A DNA stretch of 64,000 nt from Liolophura sinensis (GCF_032854445.1 NC_088301.1:15622281-15686280); one strand, 5' to 3'. Shown: positions 11,991-22,812, numbered from the stretch's first letter. The notes: generated by a model from the letters alone, not told the origin. Program-made: numbers and translations.

Positions 11991-12777
11991 TGCCATGCAT
12001 TCATGTACAACTTACTTTTCATTTTTCACTTTCATTTCGTCTTTTGGTAGAAACAAATGGTGACGTCAGTGACAACAATAAACCCTGGTCATGTTCGTGC
12101 AAGTGCATTTGCACTGAAACCTAATGAATGGAAGTAAAGCCACTGACTTAACAGATGTAATTGGATTCCGCCACGTGACCTCATTTAGCAAAGTCGTAAA
12201 TATTGTCTCCATGCCCGCTGAACCAGTTTGGACAAGTTTTTATAGAGCATTAGTACTTTGAGGTACTAATTTAGTCGACGACACTGAAAAAATTGTTGGA
12301 TCATTTTATTGGTCACCATAATGAGCGTACCAGCGTAAGCTGGATTCGGTCACACGACCTCTTTGATACATCTGGATATGTATGCTTTAATTTTGCAACA
12401 TCATATTTTGCAACATCTTCATCAATGTTGCGATCGTTTAATAAATTAAACGCATTTTTTTTCATAACCTATAAAACACAAAATAAACCTATAGGATTAA
12501 ATTTCAGATTACTAACAATGTTTTAATTGATTAATTTGGAGTTTGTCGTCGTTTTTAATTCAGCATCAATCTGATACGTGAGCCTATCGCCAACGACGCT
12601 GACGTGGCGTTTGAACAGTGCTTCTGCTACGTTCGTAATCGGTGATCCCTACCAGCACTGCCTTGCGAAGCACAAGCGATATTCAAGCGATATGATTGTC
12701 GAGTCAACCCGTCAACTGTCCACCCTTATTCGACTAGTCGAAAAATAGGACATACGGTATTTCATGCGATTACGGCA
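11991..12777. other. Intergenic, nothing recognised
   Basis: No gene supported. The string ACATCATATTTTGCAACATC-like repeats at about 12399-12430 are a small local duplication. Confidence 0.4.
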
Positions 12778-12990
12778 CTCGACAAATCGCATCGTCTGAA
12801 CGCGACGTGTTAAATAAACTCATATTTTCATTTAAATTGTCGACTTTGACAAATCGCATCACCTGAAAGAGACGTATGGAATTGAATTGTCCGATTTTTA
12901 TTCCAATTGTCGAATTCGACAAATCGCGTCGCCTGAACGCCACATATGACATAGACTTACCCGATTTCATTCGTTCCTTTGAACGTGGTT
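12778..12990. repeat. Three-copy 67-70 bp tandem repeat
   Basis: GACAAATCGC(A/G)TC followed by CTGAA(C/A)G recurs at 12781, 12848 and 12918. Each copy is preceded by an ATTGTCGA-like string in the last two units. A TATATAAG string follows at about 13001-13008; no gene can be tied to it. Confidence 0.7.
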
Positions 12991-14722
12991 GCAAGAAGAA
13001 TATATAAGTGAGGACATGTAGATATTATGCTGGTCACTCTGTTTCATTCTATTGCCAACCAATCAACGGCTTCATTTTCACAAAGCGTACTTCATAAATC
13101 AAAGATCACGTGTCTTTTTTTAATTTCACTACACCAGTTAATGACTTTGTAGGCTCTTCCGACGGCGGGATTTGCGAGGAAAGTTAAGAAAACGTGATTT
13201 ACTAAGCGTCGTGGAAATGGTGCATGAGCACTGAGAAAAATTAAGAACTATACAAATCATATATTACATGTACATGTATATAAATCATGACCTTGTGTGT
13301 TGGAAATTTGGGTTTGCATAATACAGCACTGCCTATACGTCAGATGAAATCGCAAGCTCTTACAATAGCACGATTGGTGGTTCGAACCAAAATCAATGTT
13401 TATATCGCGAGCAATATATTTCATAGGTCTCGTTCAAACTGCATGTCAATTATAAGACTGACATCGAAGATAGAAAAAGAGGAAATATACATGTGGTGGT
13501 GTACATGCATATAAGAGACAGGCATAGCCACTCTCCTAAAACTGACATATTTTCATATAGCTTTATTTTAATAATGTTAAATTCAAGATTTTGGCAGTTG
13601 TGGAGAAAGGAAACTATTTATAAATTTAGAGTAACACTACAAAATGTTAAGAAATGTTGTATAATCTAACACTACCTTCATGTAAAATTCACATTTTTGT
13701 TTTTGAATGCGCCGAACCTTATTAATGCATTTCCCACCATAAACGTTGACAACGTGTTACAACTACATATACATGTAGAATGTAGGTGCGTTGTATCATT
13801 TGATCAAATAGAAAATGTTGAGTTTTAAGAATGTCAGGCTTATACCATATCAGAAGGACACAAAAGTCAAGACTCACAGAACTGTAAACGTGTACAGGCA
13901 TGTACGGTTGGTTTATTCTAGTTCTTCAAGCATGGATCATATATACAACAGAAGTTGAAATTTTAACACACTGGTGCAAAAGATAACGTTTATGACGTGG
14001 TCAAAACCTTAATGTCAAAATGTCTCAAAAACAGGCTCTTGCAACGTATTTTAAATGTTGACCTACAGCATGTCCGAAGCCAAATCGTAGGGTTATAGTC
14101 TTAATATTCAACGTTTTACCTTTTCTACAATGTGTGTAAGTCAATAGTTCACATGTTTTGTTCTGGGTGATTTGTACATTAATCCAATACTCCAGAACAA
14201 TCCAACGCCCACATTTTGAGTTTTTTCCTGTTCTAAGTTTGGCCTTTTAAGCACTAGCAACTTCTGACTTCAGTCTTACGTTGCTGAACACATACGGGCT
14301 GATTCCACAAACCCATTTCTGACTTAAGTCCATATTTAAAATCTTTTCACATTACTTAGTTTTTGGTATACTGTAAGCTGAAATTTAGTCTTAAGATACT
14401 ATTAATGAGGTGGGCAACTTTTTTTTTCTATTTCTAAAGCCTTGAAGTAAGCTGTAAGATTGTATTCCAAATTTTTACTTAATTTAGAAATGGCTTTGTG
14501 GAATGGGCCTCTGGACTTAAGGTATACTTTAAATATAACCTGTTCCTCTTAAAATGATATGAACAAAAGTTAGGTAATTTAACGTTCATTCCTTAATTCA
14601 TGAATTGTGGGCAACCCGGTAACGTGTACCAGTATCATAAGACAGCATTGCTCACTCAAGCTTGCATACGTGTCGCCACTATACGTGGAAAAGGCACCTC
14701 ATTTAAATACACACAGACACAC

Positions 14723-14724
<2 letters not shown>
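12991..14724. other. Intergenic, AT-rich
   Basis: No long frame, domain or RNA gene. GGTTCGAACC near 13379 resembles a tRNA B box but lacks a matching A box. Confidence 0.4.

Positions 14725-14750
<26 letters not shown>
14725..14750. repeat. (TA)n microsatellite
   Basis: About 12 TA units followed by a short CACA run. Confidence 0.9.
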
Positions 14751-14753
<3 letters not shown>

Positions 14754-15536
14754 GTTTGTTTGCGATTGTTATATACCATACCTGCTAGTTTGAATACTAC
14801 ATTACCGCTAATGGAATATACTGACTGACGATCACAAGTTCATGGTTTATGCTTATATACATGTACATATATACACCGACATAATGCCCATTGCGATAGG
14901 TAGGCACTATACTTGCTACCGTGAATTCCTTCACTTAGGAATAAGTGTATTAGAATGTCATAGCGAAGTATGGACAGTGTTAAAGCTACAATACAATGTA
15001 TTTTCATTTACAAAGATAGAGTATTAAACAGTCTTCTCAGTTACTATTCTACCACGATAAGCTCATGTTCTACGTGACAATGAGAAGGGTAAGTCAAACT
15101 AGACATCAAAATACGCCAATGAAATCAGAATCAATGAAGTATAAAAAACAATTCAATTATTTTCCTGAGATTAAAATTATTTGCAGTTATATTCGCATTC
15201 CTGGCCCATAGATTTATTAAATATAAAAGGCAGCTTAAATATTTGTAAAAAAAGAACAGTTACTGGCAAAATAATGGCACGTGCCTATGCCAAATATGTG
15301 AGCATAAACATAAATGCCTATAAACGTTCAACTTAACAGGAGCCTCACTCTCTTTGTAAGTCTATATATGCTCTGTAATGAGTACACGTGCACCACTAAA
15401 ACGCAAGAATTGCACAAACCTCCTTAAGTACAAATTAATCACTTTACACCTACTTTCAGACTATACAAGGCTAATCCCTTTCATTTCATATACAGAAACT
15501 ACAAGTCTGCTGATACATGCGCACTCACTGTTACTC

Positions 15537-15540
<4 letters not shown>

Positions 15541-15624
<84 letters not shown>
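15541..15624. repeat. (AT)n microsatellite, 42 units
   Basis: Uninterrupted AT dinucleotides across 84 bp. The I-Y-rich open frames across it are artefacts of the repeat. Confidence 0.97.
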
Positions 15625-15626
<2 letters not shown>

Positions 15627-15735
15627 TTACAATCATTTGCTGCAACTAATAGTCTAATAGAGAGCGAAAAGACCTTATACATGTAATTTGGATGTATGTA
15701 AGTTGAACAATTATGTTTCAGAATATGATTTCTGC

Positions 15736-15890
15736 GCTCCGCCGTACGTTGGAAGGTCTGTCAGCAACCTGCGGATGGTTGTGGGTTTCCACAGGGCTTT
15801 GCCTGGTTTCCTCCCACTACGATGTTGGCCGCCGTCGTATAAGTGAAATATTCTTGAGTATGGCGTAAAAGACCAATCAAATAAATAAAT
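15736..15890 (+). mobile_element. SINE (family 1) 5'-truncated
   Basis: Contains GGAAGGTCTGTCAGCAACC, CTGCGGATGGTTGTGGG, GGCCGCCGTCGTATAAG, GTGAAATATTCTTGAGTATG and the AATCAAATAAATAAAT tail. The tRNA-like head is absent. Confidence 0.88.
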
Positions 15891-16332
15891 AATTTCTGCG
15901 ATATTTATAATCATGCATTATACAGTATCAAAGGAATACAGAATCGACGCTGATTGGCTGAACCGAAGGGCAACAATGACCTAATTTTGCGTGTAGTTTC
16001 GTGCTGAAGTAACAACAATTTTTAAGTGCAAAACTTGGTGTGTATAGTGTTTTAAGAACAATTTACAATTCATAAGCATTGTTGTATTATGTTGTTATAG
16101 CGTATAAATACGAACTAAAATCGTTAAAAAAACATCTTCACTATGAGTATCGAAATATATATCTTGCGAGTATCTAGCAGAGAGACCCTTCATGACAACA
16201 TCCTGGCCAGCACAAAGTATTAAGTTTAACGAGAAACTGTTTTCAAAACACACAAAAACAGGATAGTCTAGATACAATTCGCTACAGTGAATGCCGTATG
16301 CTAAGGCAACATACAAGCCATTGTGCTTGGCC
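15891..16332. other. Intergenic, nothing recognised
   Basis: No supported gene. It is immediately upstream of the LINE insertion point. Confidence 0.4.
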
Positions 16333-16347
16333 TTCCATAAGCTATTA
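16333..16347 (+). repeat. Left target-site duplication of the LINE
   Basis: TTCCATAAGCTATTA is identical to 22256-22270 on the other side of the element. The first two or three bases on the right could belong to the ATTC tail, so the true duplication is 12-15 bp. Confidence 0.9.
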
Positions 16348-16949
16348 CCCCCGTGGGGTTTCCGGGGTGATAAGAATAGGACCTCAGCCCTCTAGGCAAG
16401 CTTGTCGTAAAAGTCGACTAACCTAGAGCTCTCCTGTGTGAGCCCGGTGAATATAATAGTCTCACATCTTCCCGGTTGTGTGAGAGGCAACCGGGGAGCG
16501 ACCTGTTTGCCGTGGGTTGCGACCCGTAATCTACGAGGACGGGATCCTGGTGGCTGAGGGTGGGTTGGTCTTGCGAGATCCTCACGCCCAACACGCCACT
16601 TTGGCCCTTACTTGGAGAGAGACGGGAGGTCGGATGGGCCCGGTCCGATCAATCGGCTTGGTCATGTCTTGCCTCTGCGTTGTCCCAATTGCTTCAATAA
16701 CAGCACATCATTTAGCGAACAAATTTTATTTCTGAAATATCGTTTGCGGGACTACGTTTTGAGGCGGTGGCTCATGGGTCAATCGAGTAGATTGAATTTA
16801 ACCTTTGGTATAAATCAATCTGTTCGAGTATACCTCATATGGAATCCTTGGTGTCTTTCCTGCTGGGTATTCCCAGGTTCAGGCATCGCCCTTGTTGGCA
16901 CTCCGTGGTGGGTGGGGAACATATGGGGTGAAATTTACAAATATATGCC
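16348..16949 (+). promoter_or_regulatory. LINE 5' leader with internal promoter (presumed)
   Basis: This G/C-richer leader precedes ORF1. LINEs of this type carry an internal promoter here by family knowledge; I see no specific initiator motif. Small open frames at 16517-16735 and 16612-16974 have no domain and are probably not used. Confidence 0.45.
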
Positions 16950-18320
16950 ATGTCTTCTTCAAAACTTTCTTTAAATGCTTCAAATGTATGTAACCGGTCT
17001 TCCTCTCAGCCGACTTTGTCTTTAAGTGCTGATAAAAAGAGGAAGTTATCAGACTCGCTTGATAATGAACAGAACAGTTGGCCGGCTTTCATTGTTCTCT
17101 CAACTAAGAGTGAACAAAAGCCGGCTTCAAAAATTCATCCGTTTCTGTTGCAAAGGGCTCTCCAGGGTGCAGCTGGAACTCTTAAAAATGTTAAAAAACT
17201 GAGATCCGGAGACATTCTCATTGAATGTTTCCGGCAACAACAATCAAAAAATTTACTTAACTTAAATAAAATATCTGATATATCTGTTTTCACCTCCCCT
17301 CACCATTCCCTGAACAGCTGTCAGGGAATCATTCGTGACAGGGATGGTGATATAGCTGACCTAACTGAGGAAGAAATCTGCGAAGAACTAAATTCACAGG
17401 GTGTTATCAGAGTAAAACGCTTCGTTACGAAGAAATCTGGTAACATCCTTAAACTTAATACTTATCTGCTAACATTTAACACTACCTCCCTTCCGTCGCA
17501 TATTTACGTTGGCCCCTATAGGGTTAATGTGGATTTATATATCCCAAATCCTATACGTTGTTTTAATTGCCAACGATTTGGTCATGGCAAGGGACAATGT
17601 AAGAACAAACTCATTTGCTTCAGATGCGGCAGTGAAGGGCATGATGGTTTCGGCTGCAGCAACACAGTTAAGTGTTGCAACTGCAGTGGTGATCACATGG
17701 CTTCATCAAGGGATTGTCCGCTTTTCGTGAAGGAAAAACAAATTATCAACCTGAAAATTAAAAACAACATATCATATCAGGAAGCCCGGAAATTAGCCTC
17801 ACTTAGTAATACTTCTCCACAGACTTCGTTTGCCAATGTGGTCAAGCGAGTAGCAACTGTTGCTACTCAAACCTCTTGGACTTGGCCCATTGGAAACGAC
17901 AAACCTAGTTATGTTTCTTTGCAAATTTCGTCTCAACCCTCGTTAAATTCTTCCTCAACTCAGACTACTTCAACACACCAAATAAAAACAGTAAACAATA
18001 CAGAGCATCCTGGTAAACCAGCTGAGCCCAATTCCTCTAAAAATAATGACAAAAACAAATCCAAAAACAAATCTCAAAATAATAATAACCAAACAACTGA
18101 TAAACCTAGTGGCCCGACAGAGCGTCCCTCTAAGGCCACTAGGGATCCTATACAAACTTTTAATAAGTTTGGATCGTTGGAGGACGTTGGTCCTTCAACA
18201 TCAGATGCGGAGGTGATGGATATATCACCCGCACCAGGGAGATCTAACAGCCGATCTCCACGAAAGGGTCGCCCGCGGTCCAAACACAAAGAGAAATCTC
18301 CGATACGTCTCCCTCCATAA
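16950..18320 (+). CDS. LINE ORF1, gag-like nucleic-acid-binding protein
   Basis: 456 residues. The N-terminal third is polar and basic (KKRKL near residue 31 could act as a nuclear signal). A middle region of about residues 45-200 resembles the RRM-like domain common in ORF1 proteins of this group. From residue 204 come three zinc knuckles: two of the form C-x2-C-x4-H-x4-C and a third C-x2-C-x3-H-x6-C. The C-terminal part is rich in N, S, K and Q and is probably disordered, ending in basic R-S-P motifs. The protein is expected to coat the element RNA and act as a chaperone in the ribonucleoprotein. It ends in a TAA that shares its last base with the ORF2 start codon. Start choice: first in-frame ATG of the long frame. 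Confidence 0.93.
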   Translation: MSSSKLSLNASNVCNRSSSQPTLSLSADKKRKLSDSLDNEQNSWPAFIVLSTKSEQKPASKIHPFLLQRALQGAAGTLKNVKKLRSGDILIECFRQQQSKNLLNLNKISDISVFTSPHHSLNSCQGIIRDRDGDIADLTEEEICEELNSQGVIRVKRFVTKKSGNILKLNTYLLTFNTTSLPSHIYVGPYRVNVDLYIPNPIRCFNCQRFGHGKGQCKNKLICFRCGSEGHDGFGCSNTVKCCNCSGDHMASSRDCPLFVKEKQIINLKIKNNISYQEARKLASLSNTSPQTSFANVVKRVATVATQTSWTWPIGNDKPSYVSLQISSQPSLNSSSTQTTSTHQIKTVNNTEHPGKPAEPNSSKNNDKNKSKNKSQNNNNQTTDKPSGPTERPSKATRDPIQTFNKFGSLEDVGPSTSDAEVMDISPAPGRSNSRSPRKGRPRSKHKEKSPIRLPP

Positions 18321-21300
18321 TGGCGATATACGATAAAATTATACAGTGGAATTGTCGAGGTCTTAAAGTAAATTTTATTGAAATAACACAGCTAGTTCAA
18401 TTACTAAATCCTATTGCCCTTTGTCTTCAGGAGACTCACCTGAAGACATCTGACAAAGATAAAATAAATCTTAAAAATTATTCTTTATATACTACTTATT
18501 CAAATGAAGAAGAGCGAGCTGCAGGCGGCTCCTCAATATTCATAAATAACAATATTATCCACAGCCCTGTTTCTCTGGATACAGAGCTTCAGGCTGTGGC
18601 CGTCCGTGTTTCGTTGTCTAAAACAATCACATTATGTTCCGTTTATATACCTCCAAACACTTCTCTGTCAGCTTCTCAGTTACATAATCTTACAGAACAA
18701 TTACCTAAACCGTTTATTATTATGGGAGATTTTAATTCCCATAACCCTCTATGGGGCAGTAATAACATAAATAATAAGGGCAAGATAGTCGAAGACTTCT
18801 TATCTAACGATGAACTGTGTTATTTCAATGATGGTTCTAATACCTATTTACATCCGGGTAATGGCACTTATTCTGCTATCGATCTCACTATCACAGATCC
18901 ATCACTTCTCCCAGATTTTTCTTGGAGGGTGCATGACGATCTTTGTGGTAGTGACCATTTTCCTATAATCCTAGAACATATCACTTCTAATTCTTTAGAA
19001 CGTGTAGCTAGGTGGAAATTCGATAAAGCAGATTGGATCGCATTTGAGATGTTCTGTGAGGCTGACATCACTCCAGAGAATCTCAATGCTGCAGAAGATC
19101 CTCTTTTAAAATTTAATGAACTTATATTAACAGCAGCTGATAGAACCATACCTAAGACCTCGACAAATCCCAAATCCAAAAGTAAACCCTGGTACGACGA
19201 TGTCTGTCGCAAAGCCATAAAGGATCGCAAAAAGGCCGAGCGCAGATTTAATCATTGTCCTGATAATAATAATTTAAACCAGGTCCGTATATTCGGAGCT
19301 AAGGCTCGCCGATTAATTAAATCTAAGAGACGTACTTGTTGGCGGAACTTTGTTTCAGGTATTACGTCAAAAACACCCATGCGTAAGGTCTGGAACATGG
19401 TTCAGAAGCTTAAGGGCAAAAACAACAAAGCCAAAATTCAGCATTTAAAAGATGGCGATACCCTATTAACATCGCCATCTGAAATAGCGAATAAACTAGC
19501 TGAAACAATATCTCAGAAATCTTCTTCTGAGAATTACACTTCTGAGTTTCGACGTATTAAAATACATAAGGAGAAAATTAAATTGCCTTTTTCTTCTAAG
19601 AGTTTAGAAGATTATAATCGACGTTTTTCAATTGAGGAACTTAAAACTTCTCTTAAAAAGGCCCACGATACTGCGTGTGGCCCTGATAATATATATTATA
19701 AGCTTCTGAATCATTTACCATCTGAGCCACTTGAGACTCTCTTAGATTTACTTAATGACATTTGGCAAACTGGTAATTTTCCGCCGACTTGGAGGGAGGC
19801 GTGTATTATCCCGGTCCCTAAACCGGGTAAGGATCATACTGATCCAAATAATTACCGTCCCATAGCTCTTACCAGCTGCGTCTGTAAGACTATGGAACGG
19901 ATGGTAAATGATAGGCTTGTTTGGTTTCTTGAAACCAACAAGCTACTATCTAATATACAATGTGGTTTTCGTCAAGGTCGATCTACTTTAGATCACCTTG
20001 TCCGTTTCGAAACTTTTATTCGTGACGGTTTTATTAATAATGAACATGTGGTGTCGATATTTTTTGACCTTGAAAAGGCCTACGACACCACATGGAAATA
20101 TGGTATTTTAAAGGACCTTTCTGATATGGGTCTTAAAGGCCGCTTACCATCATTTATATCTGAATTTCTATCTGATCGTCAGTTTAAGGTACGGGTGGGG
20201 CCCACTCTTTCTGATTCGCATGAGCAGGAGATGGGTGTTCCCCAGGGCAGTATTCTTTCGCCAACACTGTTCAGCATAAAAATTAATAGTTTAGCTAAAA
20301 CGTTGACATCTGGCACTGAGGGTTCTTTATACGTAGATGATTTCCTGATATGCTACCGTGCTAAAAATATGAATAACATCGAGCGGCAACTGCAGCTTTG
20401 TCTCAACAAGATTGAGAAATGGGCAGTTGCCAACGGTTTTAGATTTTCTACATCTAAAACCGTCGGTATGCATTTCTGTAATAAACGGAAACTTCATCTT
20501 GACCCTGAGCTTAAATTTTGTGGAGAACCAGTGAAGATTGTTGGGGAAAATAAATTTTTAGGGGTTATATTTGATAAAAAATTATCCTTTATACCTCATA
20601 TAAAAATGCTTAAAGCTAAATGTACAAAGGCTCTCGATATAATTAAGGTCGTGTCTAGCACCGATTGGGGTGCTGACCGATCAGTTTTACTTAATTTATA
20701 TCGTTCTCTGGTGAGGTCTAAATTGGACTATGGATCCATCATTTACGGTTCCGCTAGGAAGTCGTATATTAAAATGTTGGATCCTGTTCATCACCAAGGT
20801 TTGAGGCTCAGCCTTGGTGCATTTAGAACCTCACCAGTAGAAAGTTTATACGTCGAAGCTAATGAGCCTTCTTTACATCTCAGACGTATAAAACTATGCC
20901 TTCAATATACTACAAAGCTTAAAGCACACCCAACAAACCCTGCCTACGACTGTGTTTTCAATCCGTTGCATGTAGACAAATATAACAAATGTCCTAAAAA
21001 GATCCCTTCGTTCGGTCTTCGTGTTCGGGACCACGTTGTGGGAGCTGGCATCGAGCTTGAGAATATAGCTCCGGTTTCTTTTCCGGAGTCCCCTCCTTGG
21101 CTTCTCCCACAACCTAAATTGATATTTGATCTACGTAAACATAACAAAAGAAATACGAATCCTCTAATAATTCAGCAAAGTTTTTCTGAGATAAAGGCTA
21201 ATTATCCAGATTATAAATTTATATATACTGACGGGTCGAAGGATGGGGAGAAGGTTGCGGCTGCGGCTGTCTTAGAACAGCGGGTCACTTCTCTTCGTCT

Positions 21301-22015
21301 TCCATCCTCATCTTCAATCTTTTCTGCAGAGGCCAGAGCTATACTTCTGGCTTTGTCATATGTTTCTGCTGGGCATGCCCAGAGGGCAGTGATCTGCACG
21401 GACTCGCTCTCTTGCCTTTTGGCAATTCAGAATAATAAATTTAAAAATCCTTCCATTCTTGACATATTAGCCGTACATAAAAATCTAATTAAAAGAGGTA
21501 AAAATATTGTATTCTGTTGGATACCAAGTCACATTGGTATCCATGGAAACACAGTCGTGGACAGGGAGGCGAAAGCTGCCCTTAATAAACCCATATCGAA
21601 GATGAAAATTTGTTACACTGATTTTAGATATCATATTCTTAAATATATTCGTCGCCTTTGGCAGGATGAATGGGATTTGCAGATCCACAACAAACTGCAT
21701 GCTATTCATCCTGTCATTGGCAATAATTCTTATACTCTTAATAGGTCTCGTAGGGACCAAGTAGTTCTAACAAGGTGCCGTATTGGGCATTCTCGTCTAA
21801 CACACAATTTTATCCTAGATGGGAGCAGTGCTCCTGAGTGTGTTGGTTGTAATGCCCAGTACGGCATGAAACATTTTCTCGTTGACTGTGTGGACTTTGC
21901 TCATATTAGGCAAAGATTCTACACAGTCAGCTCTATATTTGATTTATTTGACAGTGTCGCTGGCGATACTGTCATTAATTACTTAAAACATATTGGATTA
22001 TATCATAAGATATAA
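18320..22015 (+). CDS. LINE ORF2, endonuclease-reverse transcriptase-RNase H polyprotein
   Basis: 1231 residues. An endonuclease/exonuclease/phosphatase domain spans about residues 1-220 with the expected catalytic set visible: N11 in WNCRG, E38 in QETH, D137 and N139 in GDFNSH, and the SDH at 211-213. The reverse transcriptase follows (about 480-760): YRPIALTS, FFDLEKAYD with D583, and the YVDD box at 671-674. An RNase H domain begins near 968 (YTDGSKDG with D971) and retains the downstream acidic E-A-R-A and T-D-S-L motifs and the P-S-H-x-G-I-x-G-N loop. A C-x2-C-x7-H-x4-C motif near the C terminus is typical of the group. The protein nicks target DNA and primes cDNA synthesis from the element RNA. 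All frames are intact. Confidence 0.96.
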   Translation: MAIYDKIIQWNCRGLKVNFIEITQLVQLLNPIALCLQETHLKTSDKDKINLKNYSLYTTYSNEEERAAGGSSIFINNNIIHSPVSLDTELQAVAVRVSLSKTITLCSVYIPPNTSLSASQLHNLTEQLPKPFIIMGDFNSHNPLWGSNNINNKGKIVEDFLSNDELCYFNDGSNTYLHPGNGTYSAIDLTITDPSLLPDFSWRVHDDLCGSDHFPIILEHITSNSLERVARWKFDKADWIAFEMFCEADITPENLNAAEDPLLKFNELILTAADRTIPKTSTNPKSKSKPWYDDVCRKAIKDRKKAERRFNHCPDNNNLNQVRIFGAKARRLIKSKRRTCWRNFVSGITSKTPMRKVWNMVQKLKGKNNKAKIQHLKDGDTLLTSPSEIANKLAETISQKSSSENYTSEFRRIKIHKEKIKLPFSSKSLEDYNRRFSIEELKTSLKKAHDTACGPDNIYYKLLNHLPSEPLETLLDLLNDIWQTGNFPPTWREACIIPVPKPGKDHTDPNNYRPIALTSCVCKTMERMVNDRLVWFLETNKLLSNIQCGFRQGRSTLDHLVRFETFIRDGFINNEHVVSIFFDLEKAYDTTWKYGILKDLSDMGLKGRLPSFISEFLSDRQFKVRVGPTLSDSHEQEMGVPQGSILSPTLFSIKINSLAKTLTSGTEGSLYVDDFLICYRAKNMNNIERQLQLCLNKIEKWAVANGFRFSTSKTVGMHFCNKRKLHLDPELKFCGEPVKIVGENKFLGVIFDKKLSFIPHIKMLKAKCTKALDIIKVVSSTDWGADRSVLLNLYRSLVRSKLDYGSIIYGSARKSYIKMLDPVHHQGLRLSLGAFRTSPVESLYVEANEPSLHLRRIKLCLQYTTKLKAHPTNPAYDCVFNPLHVDKYNKCPKKIPSFGLRVRDHVVGAGIELENIAPVSFPESPPWLLPQPKLIFDLRKHNKRNTNPLIIQQSFSEIKANYPDYKFIYTDGSKDGEKVAAAAVLEQRVTSLRLPSSSSIFSAEARAILLALSYVSAGHAQRAVICTDSLSCLLAIQNNKFKNPSILDILAVHKNLIKRGKNIVFCWIPSHIGIHGNTVVDREAKAALNKPISKMKICYTDFRYHILKYIRRLWQDEWDLQIHNKLHAIHPVIGNNSYTLNRSRRDQVVLTRCRIGHSRLTHNFILDGSSAPECVGCNAQYGMKHFLVDCVDFAHIRQRFYTVSSIFDLFDSVAGDTVINYLKHIGLYHKI

Positions 22016-22255
22016 TTTCATTTTATTTCATAGATATTTCTAGTTCATATATACATATTTGTGGTTTTCAAGTTTTTAAAGAGCTTTGATTGTTTTACCT
22101 AGTTTTAAACATGTCTGTTATTTTTCATTTGTTTTGTATGTTCATACTTCAGTCTTGAAAACCATATACTGATTCCTGGTTTTAAACATGTTCTCGCCAC
22201 GATATGGCTGAAATATTGCCGATGTGGCGTAAAGCCATAATCATTCATTCATTCA
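22016..22255 (+). other. LINE 3' untranslated region and (ATTC)n tail
   Basis: Contains two TTTTAAACATGT strings and the terminal core GGCTGAAATATTGCC, GATGTGGCGTAAAGCC, AATCATTCATTCATTC. The same core in diverged form ends the relic LINE copy at 5.96 kb and resembles the SINE 3' ends in this window. It is the likely recognition site for the element's reverse transcriptase (inference). Confidence 0.8.
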
Positions 22256-22270
22256 TTCCATAAGCTATTA
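22256..22270 (+). repeat. Right target-site duplication of the LINE
   Basis: Identical to 16333-16347. Confidence 0.9.
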
Positions 22271-22812
22271 TGCAAAGTTGTCAAAAATACAATGCGTTAA
22301 GGCATCTTAATTCTTTTAAATGTACACAATTTTACGTGCAGCTAGAAAACAACAAACATAAATTCATTTAAATCAACGTTCTGAACCTTTGATTGGCGAT
22401 AGTGCATTAAACGAATTTAACACTAACTCGGCTCCGCCTCTAGGGTGACAGAAAGGACATCAGATAGCACGAGACAAATGTGATTCTGCGAGAATAAATG
22501 GTTCTTTGCAATGAAAATGAAATTTAATTCTCGCTACGAAGGATATGCGGGAAATACACTACTGATATGGCAAATATCAGTATGTATGGTATATGCAGTT
22601 TGAATTTCAGACTTCTTTTTCAGATTTGCCATTTTTCATGTAGGCGTTTCGTGTAGGCTTTTCGTATGAGTCAATCTCGTTGATTCCAGAGGGTATCCCT
22701 CCACTGTTCGTAGTCTCCGCCACCAGCTGACGCATGTCCGCTGTTCGTGTACAGTGACATGACATGATAATCTTCGCGAAAAAATCAGCGCCTTGGTAAT
22801 CTTTGCGGAACA
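22271..22812 (-). other. Probable 3' untranslated region of the STAND/ankyrin gene, then spacer
   Basis: It lies downstream of the minus-strand stop codon. An ATTAAA on the minus strand at 22523-22528 is a candidate polyadenylation signal. An 83-codon open stretch at 22607-22858 in another minus frame overlaps the end of the gene but shows no domain. Confidence 0.4.

Larger units (their letters stand above)
16348..22255 (+). mobile_element. Full-length I-like (Nimb-type) non-LTR retrotransposon
   Basis: The 5.9-kb element starts with CCCCCGTGGGGTTTCCGGGG, has a ~600-bp leader, then two long open frames and a short 3' untranslated region ending in ATTCATTCATTC. It lies between exact target duplications. 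The coding order is zinc-knuckle ORF1, then ORF2 with apurinic-type endonuclease, reverse transcriptase and RNase H. That is the architecture of I-group LINEs; Jockey elements lack RNase H. Both frames are uninterrupted and catalytic residues are present, so it looks young and possibly still competent. Family assignment below the I group is inference. Confidence 0.93.

Noticed and set aside
15378-15686. Open frames over the AT microsatellites here and at 29.2-29.5, 34.4-34.6 and 36.0-36.2 kb
   Set aside because: Repeated I-Y text is a translation artefact of (AT)n and (TA)n.
16517-16974. Extra open frames in the LINE leader as additional proteins
   Set aside because: Overlapping, domain-free frames in the 5' leader; this family normally has only two coding frames.
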